Assembly: GCA_021464525.1 (NCBI GenBank)
Contig: JADRCO010000351.1
Span: 1-36,544, forward strand
Direction: 5' to 3'
Length of the DNA: 36,544 bases
Origin: Rhizophagus sp. LPA8_4_AMF
Lineage: Eukaryota; Glomeromycota; Glomeromycetes; Glomerales; Glomeraceae
Every line of letters starts with the position of its first letter. The stretch's first letter is position 1. This document shows positions 1 through 11,322 of the stretch, piece after piece. The notes under the pieces are model-generated. The model worked only from the letters and a program-made list of their open reading frames with translations. It was not told the origin of the DNA and searched no databases. A program made the translations under genes and the position numbers.

Positions 1-614
1 GGAAATTACTGTGCCACGCGCGGTTGATTTTTTCACTTTACAGCGTAATTTTGGTACTTTTGTTAAATGAAACAAGCCTTTGGAGATTAAGTAAAGTTAT
101 TAGCAGGTGTAGGATTACTTAGATATTGATTTTTATTAAATTAGCTTTAATATTTATGGAATAATTAGCATTTTTTACAATAGTGTACTGCATACTCTAA
201 ATATCAATAAATATTTATTTGTTTATTAAAATTAAATTTAATAAAGTGAGAAGAATTATTTTCAAATGTATTTATTGTAAAAGTAATAAAATGATTAATA
301 TGTTAAAAGGAAAATACAGTTTTTCTTTATTTTAACTTTTTTTTGACTTTTTTTCAATTTTTTTTTACGTTATAGACTTCTAGTACATGTAAAATAAATA
401 TTGCACCAATTAAAATTCAGACGCCATAAAATCACGTGGGGGTGAAAAAATTTTATGGTGATACTGGGGTAGTTCTGCTTTAGACTATACATAGTCTGGT
501 AATTCCTTAGCCAAAAATATAATTTGTAATTTGTAATACATAAATAATTACGTAATTTGTAAATAATTATGTATAATGTAAATAATTAAATATGTTTTTA
601 CATATATTTTGACA

Positions 615-1325
615 TCTAGTAATCAGATTTTGATGATTTTGGTATCATTCAAATCGTCCCACTAAGATAAATCAAATGGTAATATGATCATGTCTCTATA
701 ATAGATATTAATGGAAATATGATTCAAAAACTATTTAATAATTTTTAATATTAGAGACTGATTTAGTGATTAGATTTTGATAATTTTAGTGTCATTTGAA
801 TTGTCTCACTAAATAGTAGCAAGATCATGTCTTTATACAGTCAACCCTTGATATAGTAAACCTTAGGTTCTAGACTTCAACTTCACTATAAGACTATAGT
901 GAAGATTTTAAGCAATTTGATTGGCTACTTTACTATAATAAGGGTAAATTAATTATAAGTGTACTTAAAATTCACTATATCAAGGGTTCGTTATATCAAG
1001 GGTTGACTATAATCAATATTGATAGAGATATGATTCAAAAATTACTTAAAAATATTTAAGAATTTAATAATTTTAGTATTATTTGAATCGTTTCATCAAG
1101 ATGATGAATTGAATGGTAATAAGATCACATCTCTACAATCAATATTGATAAAGAAACGATTCAAAAATTACTTAAAAATATTTAATATCAGAAACTGATC
1201 TAGTGATCAGAATTCAATAATTTGGTATCACTTGAATTGTCTCATCAAAATAAATTGAATGGTAGTAGAATCACGTCTTTATGATCAATATTAATGGAGA
1301 AATGATTTAAAAACTAAAATATATT
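615..1325. repeat. tandem array of about 147-bp units (four diverged copies)
   Basis: Unit starts share the motif TAGTGATCAGATTTTGAT and lie near 615, 762, 1058 (head deleted) and 1200. Each unit continues with a variant of TTGAATCGTCTCATCAAGAT, then AATGGTAATAAGATCACATC, then CAATATTGAT. The spacing 615 to 762 is 147 bp. The second unit is interrupted by the element at 838-1009. Related single copies lie near 32613, 33421 and 35492, so this is a dispersed family. Copies differ at many sites, suggesting an old array. There is no coding potential. Confidence 0.8.
838..1009. mobile_element. 172-bp Tc1/mariner-type MITE
   Basis: The ends are inverted repeats: the left begins CAGTCAACCCTTGATATAGT and the right end, read in reverse, begins TAGTCAACCCTTGATATAAC. 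It is flanked on both sides by TA (836-837 and 1010-1011), the target duplication of Tc1/mariner transposases. It has no coding capacity and so is non-autonomous. Comparison with the neighbouring tandem units shows an empty-site sequence (CTTTATAATCAATATT-like), which confirms the insertion and its boundaries. A second internal copy of the motif ATATCAAGGGTT lies near the right end. Confidence 0.85.
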
Positions 1326-1671
1326 TAAATATAATTTGACTAAAATCTTAATTTTGGCCAGATTTACATAATTATTTACACATAATATAATTATTTATAT
1401 ATTTACGTATTTTTTAAAAATCCTAGTAATTATTACCAGAATTATAAATTACATATTTATACAAAAATATAGAATTACCAGGCCATGTATACTTTAGATG
1501 ACCCCTAAAAGGAAATTTTGTCTCCCAATAAAAACGGAGTATATGGTTATGCAAATGTTACATGAGTTTCCAAAAAAGGAAATTTTGTATTATAACTCAG
1601 ATTTAATATTTAATAAACTTAATTATGATTAATTTTGTGAATTAAGATTGAATGTTAATTTAATCTCAAGC

Positions 1672-1705
1672 TAATCTTAATCTTAATCTTAATCTAATCC
1701 TAATC
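1672..1705. repeat. TAATCT-type microsatellite
   Basis: About five imperfect hexamer copies (AATCTT/AATCTA/AATCCT). They are not a canonical telomere repeat. No gene context is evident. Confidence 0.7.
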
Positions 1706-1725
1706 ATGCAATTTGTGAAGACACC

Positions 1726-1820
1726 CAATAAATTTAAGTAAAAAATTCAAATGATTAATCAACAATAATTTAACAATAAATTTAAGTAAAAAATTCAATG
1801 ATTAATTAATAATAAATAAG
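1726..1820. repeat. 48-bp tandem duplication
   Basis: CAATAAATTTAAGTAAAAAA begins at 1726 and again at 1774, and the following sequence (TTCAA, ATGATTAAT, CAATAA) also repeats. Two copies with slight divergence. No function is suggested. Confidence 0.75.
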
Positions 1821-2489
1821 TAAAAATTAATTTTACAAAATAAATTTTATTGTAAAAAGAATTCTTAAAAAATCTATAATTAAAAACTATACCAATTAAA
1901 TATATTTTAATAAAAAATAATATAATCTTTTTAAGTAAGGTAACTGCATTTAGTATTAGGTTATAAATATTTAGATAATATTTTTAAAAAGGTTAGATTA
2001 AAATTATTTTTCTAACCTGGAAAATATTATTTAATCAAATGTTTTTTAAAAATCATCTGCAGGCCAATTATAAACCTTTGTTTAACTTTTATTCTCTTTA
2101 GATTTAATACAAATAAATTATATTTATCTATTAACTAATTAAATAAAAATATTCTTCTAGTTAATCCACATTCTAAAATCATTGATCTGGTGAGGTGTAG
2201 ATCATGATTCAGGCTTCGTCACACAACCTTAAATGTTCACAGTTCACACGATATTTTTTTCTGGATGTTTCCAGCGCGAGCCAGTTGAAAAGAAACAAAG
2301 ATTATTGGCTATTCATTTAACACAACCATCGGAGTAGAATTTCCCAAATATTATCTTTCAAAAACTCCGTTCGTTAACATTTATAAATATTAAAATTTTT
2401 TCCAAGAATATTAGTTTTTTTTTAAAAAAAAGTTGTTCTTTTATATTTTATTAAATATATTAAATAAATAATTATTCGTTTAAATAAAA

Positions 2490-4235
2490 ATGCCTATTGA
2501 CTATAGTAAGTGGGATAAACTTGAACTTAGTGACGACGACGACTTTGAATGTCACCCTAATGTGGATAAAGCGTCTTTTATTCGATGGAAACAAGCGGAC
2601 ATTCATCAAAAACGCGAGGAAAGACGTCAAAAAATTGAAGCTCTTAAACTTGAGACCTCAAATAACGAAGTATTACTTAAACGTATTGATGATATGATAC
2701 AACAATTAATAGAAGGAGGAGTTGAAACTTTTTTACAAACAATTGAAAAGTTACGAGAAACAAATAAAAAGATAGCATCCGAGGAAAAAGAAGCAAAAGA
2801 TGAAGAATCTTCAGATAATTCTTCACAGAAAGAAGAACAGCTTGCATATCCAACTTTTGATCAAATGATGGGTGTTTTATTTGAAAAAATTCAAGATGAA
2901 GTTAAAAATGAAAGTCCAGAAAAAGTTGGTGAAGAATTAAGGAATAAATTAATGGAACATCGTAATAAATTAAGTCAAAGACAAAAAGAAGCTAAACAAG
3001 AATTGGAGAAAGAAGAAAGAGAAGCTAGGAAGAAAATTACCATGGATGATATGCATACTGGATTCGATAAGTCGGTAGGTAATTTTTATTAATCAAAAAT
3101 TTGTTCGATTGTCTACATACTAATTATAATTTATAGTCTGTTAGTAAAGTCGCTAAAATTGAACCACCAAAACCTAATCCGAAAAAAACAAAAAAGAAAA
3201 AAGAACAAGTTGTCGAAGTCTTAAATCCTAATGTTCAAATGAAATCACTTGATACAGAGGTAAATTTATGATACACATAAATTTTTTATTTAAATTTCGA
3301 TAATTAAAATTTAAAATTTTTAATAGAAAAATCAAGCTGAGGTAGACGAAAAAGATGATGAAAAAGACGATGAAAAAGACGATGAAAAAGACGATGAAAA
3401 AGATGATGAAAAAGAAGAAAGTGATGATGATGATGAGGAAGAGGAGCTTTTGACATCAGATCTTGCGAAAGAATTTGCAATGATTAAAGATTACGATAGG
3501 AGTTTCGAATTTATCACAAAACATCCTGAAGTCGTTTCTCAAGAGATAGTTGATCAAATTTTAGCAGAGGCATTCCAATCTCAATTAAAAGGAAAAGCCA
3601 AGTATGCAAAACAAGCTGTACATCAAGCGTGGTTATTACAGTACTGTCAAAAGCTTGGAAAAGATGGGGTTACACTTTTCTTTAAAAGGTACGTTTGAGT
3701 TATTTTCGACCACTATATGTCTTTATAAATTAAATATTTTATTTTATTTATTTTTTTTTTTGTTAGGATAACTTCACCGAACCCTCAAGCACGTGAAGTT
3801 TTCATGAAGGACGTTAATGAAACCTATGACCGTATTCGTGAGCGTTGTCAAATTATGGCAGCAGAAAAAACTCAAAAGCCTCAACCTGCTAAACAAGTAG
3901 AACAGATTCAAATTGAAGTGACAGATCCTAATATGTCACTTAATGTTCGTATTCCAGATGAAAATGCTACAGATGAAGAAGGAAAAAGGAAATATCAACT
4001 TTTTAAAATTTTACCTGAAGATTTTCAAGCAGCTTTAAAAACCACCGAAATTACGAAAATTAATAAGGTTTTAGGCGAAATGGCTGTTGAAAAAGCTGAA
4101 CATGTTTTACAAGTCTGTGGAGATGCGGATATTCTTTCAATTGAACCAGGAATTATTGATACAACGCAAGGTGAAGTTGTTCCGGGACAAGAGATCGACA
4201 ATGTGTCACATGATGATAAAAAAGCGGATTTATAG
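2490..4235 (+). CDS. CDC37: Hsp90 co-chaperone Cdc37
   Basis: Cdc37 delivers protein kinases to Hsp90 in the cytosol and is essential in yeast. The hand-spliced model has four exons, 2490-3074, 3137-3259, 3327-3688 and 3767-4235, giving about 512 residues, close to yeast Cdc37. The N-terminus MPIDYSKWDKLELSDDDD is diagnostic. Ser14 followed by acidic residues matches the conserved CK2 phosphorylation site (Ser13 in the human protein, Ser14 in yeast) needed for kinase binding. Residues 20-195 form the coiled-coil N-domain ending in the conserved GFDKS. An acidic linker with KDDE repeats leads to the Hsp90-binding middle domain (after LLTSDLAKEFAMI) and a charged C-terminal domain. Introns are short, with GT-AG ends, and phases agree. 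The ATG sits in an A-rich context (TAAATAAAAATG). Cdc37 is usually heat-induced, but no clear heat-shock element was seen. Confidence 0.95.
3351..3410 (+). repeat. 12-bp coding repeat (KDDE x5) in CDC37
   Basis: Five in-frame copies of AAAGA(T/C)GATGAA encode Lys-Asp-Asp-Glu, followed by an acidic Glu/Asp run. It lies in the linker between the kinase-binding and Hsp90-binding regions, where length change is tolerable. The near-identical units suggest recent slippage. Confidence 0.85.
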
Positions 4236-4565
4236 GAATAAAAATTTATTATGACTAAAAAATTTGTTAGATAAATATTTCTTATATATATTTTTGATTA
4301 TGTAAATTATTTTGGTAAATTTATTCATATTTATTAAATTCAAATTAAACGGTTTCATTTAAATGCTTTGTGCTAAAATGTATTTTTAGAGATTTTGGTT
4401 CAATCATCCTATAATACATAATTAAAACGTCGTAATTTACAATTGGATGATTAATAGCGTAATTACACGCCGCATTAGACTAGTTGTTTTAATCCAATTT
4501 TATAAACCAATGAGATATATGAGATATAACAGATAACTGATAATACGATCCTGTGAACTTCATAA

Positions 4566-4573
4566 TCACGTGA
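4566..4573. promoter_or_regulatory. TCACGTGA palindrome upstream of the Stf2-like gene
   Basis: A perfect E-box-type octamer about 220 bp before the start codon at 4790. The same octamer recurs upstream of pirin, SMC3 and the methyltransferase gene. bHLH proteins such as Cbf1 bind CACGTG in fungi; binding here is inferred. Confidence 0.4.
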
Positions 4574-4789
4574 AAATTAAGTTAGAAGTTTCGATATTAT
4601 TCTAGCGATTTTTAGTAATCAAAACTTGCCAAATAAAAACGCCTCATGATGAATTTATCGCATAATTTTTTAGTGATAATCATACCAAATTCAAACATAA
4701 ATAGAGCGAAATTTTGCCTTCTCTCACATCTTCGTTTTCACTTTATTGTAAAAATTAAAAAATTTTCTACTTTATATTTGTAAATAAAA

Positions 4790-5276
4790 ATGACTCGTAC
4801 AAAACAAAGTACTACTCCTCATGCTCTAGCCAAGGACCGCCACCTTCAAAGGTAAATAAGTGCGGTTAGTCGCGTTATTTGTGCTACATTATTATTTTAT
4901 GACAAAATTAAATTTTTCTTTCCCTGATATATATATTTAGGAGTGGAGTAACGGATCCAAGAGGGATGCCAAAAAAGGTTTATATATAATACTTGAATTC
5001 ATGTATTTAAACATATTTGCTTATAATGTTAATAATTATTTATGCTCTGCTTTGATACAGGAAGGAGGAGGTCCTCATAACTGGGGAAAGCCCACCGATG
5101 TACTCGCGGAACTGGACGAACATTATGAATTTAAAGAAGAAACACCCAAGTACAATAAAGAAAAAGTTCAAGACACGAAAGCTGCAGAGACTAACAGAGA
5201 AACCGGAAAGTTAGGAAAAATACAAGTTGTGAAGCCGGAGGAATTTGAAATTCTTCATCGTGCAACCAACTCTTAA
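4790..5276 (+). CDS. Stf2-like small hydrophilic protein
   Basis: Three exons, 4790-4851, 4941-4977 and 5061-5276, encode about 104 residues. The protein begins MTRTKQSTTPHALAKD and carries the core KKEGGGPHNWGKPTDVL near residues 32-48. This matches yeast Stf2 and relatives, which start MTRT and contain an NWGKPGDE core. Stf2 was first described as stabilising the inhibited mitochondrial F1Fo-ATPase and later linked to desiccation tolerance. The rest is charged and probably disordered, with no signal peptide or membrane segment. The first two exons are very short, so an ORF search sees only the last exon. The start is chosen because the ATG has the same A-rich leader as CDC37 and yields the family N-terminus. 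Family assignment is fairly sure; the role in this fungus is inferred. Confidence 0.85.
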
Positions 5277-5545
5277 TTTCGTAATAGCCAAAGTCAATAA
5301 CAATTATCTATATTATAAATTTTTGGTGTAAATTGCAAATTATTTCTACATAAAAAAATCGGTTTTCACACTAGATGTACTGTTCTGTAACATAAATAAA
5401 TATTTTTCAACTTTTTACATATGAAGCATATAAACTTTTTACGTATTTATTTTGATAAATAATTTGTGTACAGTATTTATAAAATCAATAAAATTTACAA
5501 AAAAATATTACAAATAATTCATAATTCCCGAAGGTCACTTTTTCG

Positions 5546-8354
5546 TCATACGGCAATTTTCATACCCACATTAACAACATCATTAATTGGAATATCCCAA
5601 TTTCCATATAATTCTCTTGAAATATTTTCCATGAAGACGTAAAAGTTGATTAATACTTTTTTCCCATAAAAAGCACTTGGTTTAGGTTGAAGAGATTGTC
5701 GATCAAGAATATATGTTACATGATTTCCAGGATTTGAGCTTTCTGATAAATCTTCATTATTTGGATCGATTTTACGAATTTCTTTAATCATTTTCGTTAT
5801 AAATTCCCCTCCTTGAGAAACATCTTCCATATAACCATAACGTGCAATTACCCGATAACAACCGTTATAACGAACTTTTTTCATAATTAAACGATCATCA
5901 TTGCCAACAAAAGGAATTGCAAGATGACGTACACTAATGAATATGAGAATTTTTGGTACCGCAGGAAAATGATGTACAAAGTGTTTAAACGTCAGGGGAA
6001 CACCATATCCTGCTCCATTATAAAACATTCCAATTCCCGGCAATCTACTAACTTGATATCCACCGTTTGAGAGTTGAAGTTCACCGCCTTTTAGTTGTTT
6101 AGGTTCGATTGAAGATACTGGATTTCTTATTATAATTTCATCATCATTCCCAAGTTCTGAAATAGATTTGTCGTTATCCGGTAGTGATGATTTGTCATCA
6201 GGATCAACAAAAATGTTTTCAAAGGTTGACTTTGAATCGAGCTCATGTTGATATTTAAGATTTGTACCCCATCTCCAAATCAACATAACACTGGTAAGAA
6301 TTACCCCGAATGTTAATGTAAACCAACCACCGTTATGAACTTTAAGAAGAGTAGAACTCAAGAATGCAAAATCAATTACACCAAAAATCAAGAAGAAAAC
6401 AATAGAAACTATAATCGGAAATCCCCAAACAACATGGATCGTTAAAGATAAGAGAATTGTAGTAATAAACATCACCGAAGCAACTGCAACACCGTAAGCG
6501 ATAGTTAATTTAGCGGATGCTTGGAAAGCGAAGCAAATTATCACAACAGCAACCATAAGGATGTAATTAATCTGTAAAAAATAAAAATTATTATCAACAC
6601 TAAATTTAGTATCAAAAATTACTTTTAGTTAATTACCTCAGGAACATAAATTTGTCCTTCAATTTTCTTTGAAGTGTGTACAATCTTAAAAAAAGCAGAG
6701 AACATTTTAATTCAAAAATTTTACATTATCGAATGATTTCATTTCGTTTAAGGACGTACTTTGACTCTTGGGAAAGAATCTAATTGCATTGCTTGACTTA
6801 TTAATGTGAATGTGGCGGAAATCATCGCTTGAGAAGCAATGATTGTCGCTAAAGTTGCTAGGACAAAAGTGATCCAATAAATAAAAGGGTTGTTCGGTAC
6901 CGTATTATAAAATGTGTTTGAAACAAGTGTATTATCCAAAGTTAAACGAGCGGCTTGCCCAAGATAAGCCAAAACTAAAGAAGGATAAACAATTAGTGGA
7001 AAAGAAAGTTGGATAGCAACGCGATTGAAGTGGCCTAAATCAGCATATAAAGCTTCAACTCCTGTTATGGATAGCAAAACTCCACCGAGAGCTTCGAATC
7101 CTGCTCCTTTATTACGAATAAAATAATCAAATATATAGTATGGATTGAACGCTCTCAAGATTTTTGGATCGAACGTAATATTCCATATTCCAATAGATGC
7201 GATTGCCACAAACCATAAGAAAACGATTGGAGCAAATAAACCTCCCACTTTATTTGTGCCAAATTGTTGAACCGCAAACAATACAATGAGAATTCCGCTT
7301 TTTATTTTTATAAAAAAACGAGTCAGTTGATCTAAGCCTTCGTTAATTTATTTGTGTAAAGCTGTTAATTCTTACCAACTAATGTAAACAATAGCTCCAT
7401 GTGTTGATGGAGATGCAACTGCAATTCCCTCTACTGCGGATATTACGGATATAGCTGGAGTTAACAAACCATCACTCATGATTAATGATGCACCAAGTAA
7501 AACGACGATTGTCAAAAAATTTTGTACAAATTTATGGCGTTTTATAAAATTCTGATATTCCTTAGCACTATGAGTTGACATGGACTCGTAGTTTACGATT
7601 GTAAGATCGTCAGGTCTTTGCTCGTCGTGAACACTTAGACCTGAATTTCTTTTAATAGTAATTATACAATAAATAACTCGTAAGATTAGATAAATATTTA
7701 TATTTAAACGAAATTTTCTTACCTAAACAACAAGGAATAAAGAGCAAAAGTACCACCCTGTCCATTATCATCTGCTCTCAAAACAATAAAAATATACTTG
7801 ATCATAGGAATGATAGTCTAAACGATTTATGAATTAATAAAACTTCCTCCAAATAGCAAAAGTATTGAAATATATCTGATCGTGAATCATACCAGTGACC
7901 AAATAATCAGAGAACAAGCACCTAAAGGTTAATCGATATAAATAATAAATAAAGAAAATATAATTTATTTTCAATAGAACAAGAAAATCAAAATAATACA
8001 TACCAACGATGTCACGGTTATCTTTAGGTACATCTGGAAAAATTGACGTATACACGTATAAAGGGGAAGTACCAATATCTCCATAAATTACACCTTTTGA
8101 TGAAGAATCATAGGAGAATCATAATTAAAAGCTGATCAAATTTTTCCGATTCACGTGTATATTTACCAAGAGTTCTAAAGGCCATTATCAAGGTAGTCCC
8201 GATCCCAATGTTCTAAAATAAATACCGATATCAATAAAGCTCTATAATAAAAGTAACAATCTTTTCATCACACCTTTTTCGTCGTTTGCTTATATTTGTA
8301 TATAAGTTCTTTCGATGACGTGGTTTGCAATTTTATATCAAAATTATTCGTCAT
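5546..8354 (-). CDS. high-affinity potassium transporter, KUP/HAK/KT family
   Basis: A plasma-membrane potassium uptake carrier of the K_trans family, found in fungi, plants and bacteria. Nine exons (8274-8354, 8167-8212, 8004-8093, 7893-7921, 7723-7817, 7376-7648, 6760-7297, 6637-6684, 5546-6571) give about 741 residues, near the length of yeast-type Hak1. The signature [15 protein letters not shown] is at residues 43-57. It is followed by [20 protein letters not shown] and [10 protein letters not shown], then a run of hydrophobic segments including [28 protein letters not shown] and [25 protein letters not shown] (written here as consecutive family motifs). The last four membrane segments and the soluble C-terminal domain lie in the final exon. 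Two exons are only 29 and 46 bp, yet phases match throughout. The ATG at 8354 gives a short cytosolic N-terminus and is the only in-frame start seen before the signature. Confidence 0.93.
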
Positions 8355-9434
8355 ATTGATAAATTTGGTCCGGTAAAAAAGACACTGAAGAAGAAAAAAA
8401 AAATTATTTTTTACATATTTATAAATTTTTACATATTTTTTAAATTTTGATCCAATCTGAAGGCAACCCGATCAATCCTTATTTGTGGACGTAGATTTTG
8501 CGATTCACATTCCATATGGAATGAATGTATAGAATGTCCATCGAATTAACCGTTTATTAAGTTACCAAATCTGTCATTCTTATTTATGAGCAATATTGCA
8601 TCATTATGCCCATCGTGGCCAAAAATTTAAAAATTAAATGGTTAAAGATGATCGTTTTAAGTTAAAATTTCGTTCTTATTGCATACGTATTCTTGTACAC
8701 ATGTGAAAATAATCGAAAACAATATTTATATAGAATTATTATTATACTCGAATTATTTTTAATTTTTAATTTTTAATTCTTGGCATTAAAACAATAATTA
8801 ACTCATATATATAGATGATTAAAATAAATGGACTCACCTAAAAGGAAAGGCCCGGTCCAGAGTTGCGTTGATCATCGATTAGCATTTGATCACAAAATTA
8901 ATTTTGAGATGATGGCCAATCAGTTAATTTTTACGTTTTTGTCTCGACCTACATTTTTTGGTGGTACATAAAAATCGGTTCGTTGATCATTATGTCAAAA
9001 TTTATTGGTCATAGTTTTTAGTGTAACCGATCAAAAATTCTGATCAATTTACATATACTGTATGTTCATATAGAACGTTACAACGTACAATAATTGCTAA
9101 TAATCATTCATTTATATTAAATTTTGTATGAACTCCTTTTTAACATTAAAACAAGAAAATGTTAACAGATAATAATACAGTAATAAAAATAATAATAATA
9201 GTAATAATTAGTGTATAAAATTCAAGCGCAAGAACAAGTCACATGCAATTTGCGTACAGATATGAATATTTTTACTTAATAAAATTTTAAACTGGAAGTT
9301 GCGCAATGCGCAGATTAAAACCACATATCAATATAATTTGCGAAATCAAAAAATAGGTTACGCTCCGCAAATTCCTCAAATAGATTTTATACAAGGGACT
9401 AATAATCTCAATAAATAACAACCCAATTAATATA
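8355..9434. other. intergenic region upstream of the potassium transporter and downstream of pirin
   Basis: About 1.1 kb without a recognisable exon. It contains the transporter promoter, including a 16-bp palindrome at 8508-8523, several GATCA-rich stretches (8870-9050) and an AT-rich tail near 9110-9230. No RNA gene or repeat was recognised. Confidence 0.6.
8508..8523. promoter_or_regulatory. 16-bp perfect palindrome in the transporter promoter
   Basis: CATTCCATATGGAATG reads identically on both strands and lies about 154 bp upstream of the HAK start codon. A GAATG half-site repeats nearby (8520-8537). A dimeric regulator site is a reasonable guess, but no known factor is assigned. Confidence 0.4.
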
Positions 9435-10532
9435 TTACAATAATTCTGTCACACCATTGGCAATTGATGAACGCCAGTTTTTTGCTCTTTCAAAGCCATT
9501 TGTATTTTTATCATAATCGAACATCGTTTGAAATATTTCTTCTTCCGAGTTCATCACGAAAGGTCCGTAATTTACTATAGGTTCCTAAGTGGGGGGAAAT
9601 GATTTTGTAAATTCTAAAAAAAAAAGCATTTTTTTTTCTTTAAAAAAAAAAAAAAATATTTACCTTCAATGGTTTTCCCGTAAACAGTACAAATCTCAAA
9701 TCTCCATCTTTTGCTTCTATAGAAATATGATCTCCATTATCATCTAAAAATAATGCACTATGTTCTTCGCCCTTAAATTGATTTCCACCAAAATAACCAA
9801 TCCCATTTAAAACATATATAAATCCTTGATGATCTTTTGGAATGTTTTGTATAATCTTTTTTCCTTTTTCAAGTTTAAAATCCATAATCATTGTAGGAGT
9901 TCTTGTAAATACTGAACTTTTTACTCCAAAGCTTTCTCCCGCAATAATTTTTACTTCAATTCCAGGTTCAGGTTTTGCTCTTGGTATATCATAATCCTTT
10001 AAATCTTGATACGCAGGTTCAATCATTTTATATTCTCGTGACAAGTTGATCCAAAGTTGAATACCGCGAGAAGGCATATTTGAAGCAGGCATTTCAGCAT
10101 GAACAATACCACGACCTGCTGTCATCCATTGCACGTCGCTATAATATGATAGTAAAAAAAAATGAATATAAATAGCTTTTTTTATTAACAATAATTAAAT
10201 AAAAAATTTATGTACCCGGGTCCAATTAACCCCTTATTTCCGCCAAAATCCTCATGTGCGATTGCACCTTCTAATAGATAAGTAACAGTTTCGAATCCTC
10301 GATGGGGATGATCCGGAAATCCGGCTGGAGGAGTAACTTCGAATATATCACACAACAAAAATGGATCTAAAGTACTTGATCCACCTAAACATCTTCGAAC
10401 CGTTGCACCAGCTCCTTCAGATCGAGTCTAATATTAAAACTTAAGAAGTTAGTAACGAAATCTAATCATATTTTCTCTATTAATATTATCTACCTTTGCA
10501 AAAAATGATCTTGTAATATTTCTAGATGCCAT
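9435..10532 (-). CDS. pirin (cupin-fold iron protein)
   Basis: Four exons (10494-10532, 10216-10427, 9664-10138, 9435-9584) encode about 291 residues, the usual pirin length (290 in human). Pirins are two-domain cupins with an iron-binding N-terminal barrel; they act as transcription co-regulators or quercetin-2,3-dioxygenases. The metal ligands expected from human pirin are all present: His53 and His55 in DHPHRGFETVTY, and His97 and Glu99 in GRGIVHAEMP. The motif GPGDVQWMTAGRG is intact. The C-terminal cupin domain ends EPIVNYGPFVMNSEEEI and a short helix. Splice phases agree at all three introns. The start MASRNITRSFFAK is the only ATG that joins in frame. A TCACGTGA octamer lies 168 bp upstream. 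Confidence 0.94.
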
Positions 10533-11322
10533 CTTTTTTTTTTTTATAATGTTAAAAGAATTAGATAGAATCTTTGCATTTTTATATAAAAATTAAATGT
10601 CGATCGCAAAATATTTTAACGATTAGAAATTATTATAAATTATTGATTAGTCATCTTTTAATAAACATTAATGACAAATGGGTTAATGGGATTAATTTGT
10701 CACGTGATTATTAAACAAAAAAAATAGAGAATTTGATTTTTTAAATTATTTTGTTATTACAAAATTTATCCTTATTCATATTTATATTTGCACGCATTTC
10801 GTAAAATTTTTCAAACGTACGAACTTTCTCATTGCCTTTGTGTTCCTTGTAAATTTTGCTAGCATTTCTGATTCCTTCAAATGCATTTTATTTTATTATA
10901 CAAATTTAAGTAAAATACCAACAAATCGAAGAAATCTTTTTACCATTCTCAAATGTCCACGTGCCTTTCTTTGCACGCTCAAAGATAAAATTATAATTAA
11001 TAATAACGTTTACTTCACATTATTAATTAAACTTCTGATGTAGAGAGGAATTTTGTTTAGAATTATAATAAAAAGGTTAAAAGAATAATCAGATAATGAC
11101 ATTTCTTATATCAATGTTTTAGTTACTATATAATTAAGATATATAGAACGTGAGATCAATATTATTATTTCATACTGTATATAATTTATGAATTTAGATA
11201 AACATTTATTGATTTATTTCATACTTGAAATATTCATTAATATTAATATTACTATTGAAGGACATTGAATTATAAAAGGCCAATTTTTTTAATTTAAAAT
11301 CTGTCCCCATAAATAGTATATA
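10533..11322. other. intergenic region, pirin promoter side
   Basis: AT-rich, about 790 bp. TCACGTGA is at 10700-10707 and a second CACGTG core near 10959. An open frame at 10840-11043 is Leu/Phe/Lys-rich with no recognisable domain and is not called as a gene. Confidence 0.6.
10700..10707. promoter_or_regulatory. TCACGTGA palindrome upstream of pirin
   Basis: Same octamer as at 4566, 12676 and 29964, here about 168 bp before the pirin start codon. Function is inferred from position and recurrence only. Confidence 0.4.

Larger units (their letters stand above)
440..1530. repeat. imperfect long inverted repeat enclosing the tandem array
   Basis: The left arm near 484-507 contains TATACATAGTCTGGTAATTC. 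The right arm near 1478-1500, read on the minus strand, contains TATACATGGCCTGGTAATTC, so 18 of 20 bases agree. Similarity continues weakly outward (GGGGT-containing ends) and inward through AT-rich sequence. The enclosed 1 kb is the tandem array. It could be an old non-autonomous DNA element whose interior is the array, or an inverted duplication. No target-site duplication was recognised, so the exact ends are uncertain. Confidence 0.45.
1..2489. other. gene-free, repeat-rich 5' flank
   Basis: No convincing coding exon was found on either strand. The stretch holds an imperfect inverted repeat around 440-1530, a 147-bp tandem repeat (615-1325), a small mariner-type element (838-1009), a TAATCT microsatellite (1672-1705) and a 48-bp tandem duplication (1726-1820). 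The last 300 bp before 2490 are richer in G and C (for example 2255-2290) and are the likely CDC37 promoter. They contain an ATTGG (inverse CCAAT) near 2306, but no clear heat-shock element. Confidence 0.75.

Noticed and set aside
1672-1705. Telomere-like repeat
   Set aside because: TAATCT-type hexamers do not match TTAGGG, and genes lie on both sides of nothing terminal; it is a short microsatellite.
2250-2300. Heat-shock element upstream of CDC37
   Set aside because: CTGGATGTTTCCAG is an inverted repeat but lacks the GAA/TTC triplet spacing needed for a heat-shock element.
10840-11043. Small plus-strand open frame
   Set aside because: Leu/Phe/Lys-rich composition typical of AT-rich noncoding DNA, no domain and no splice partners.
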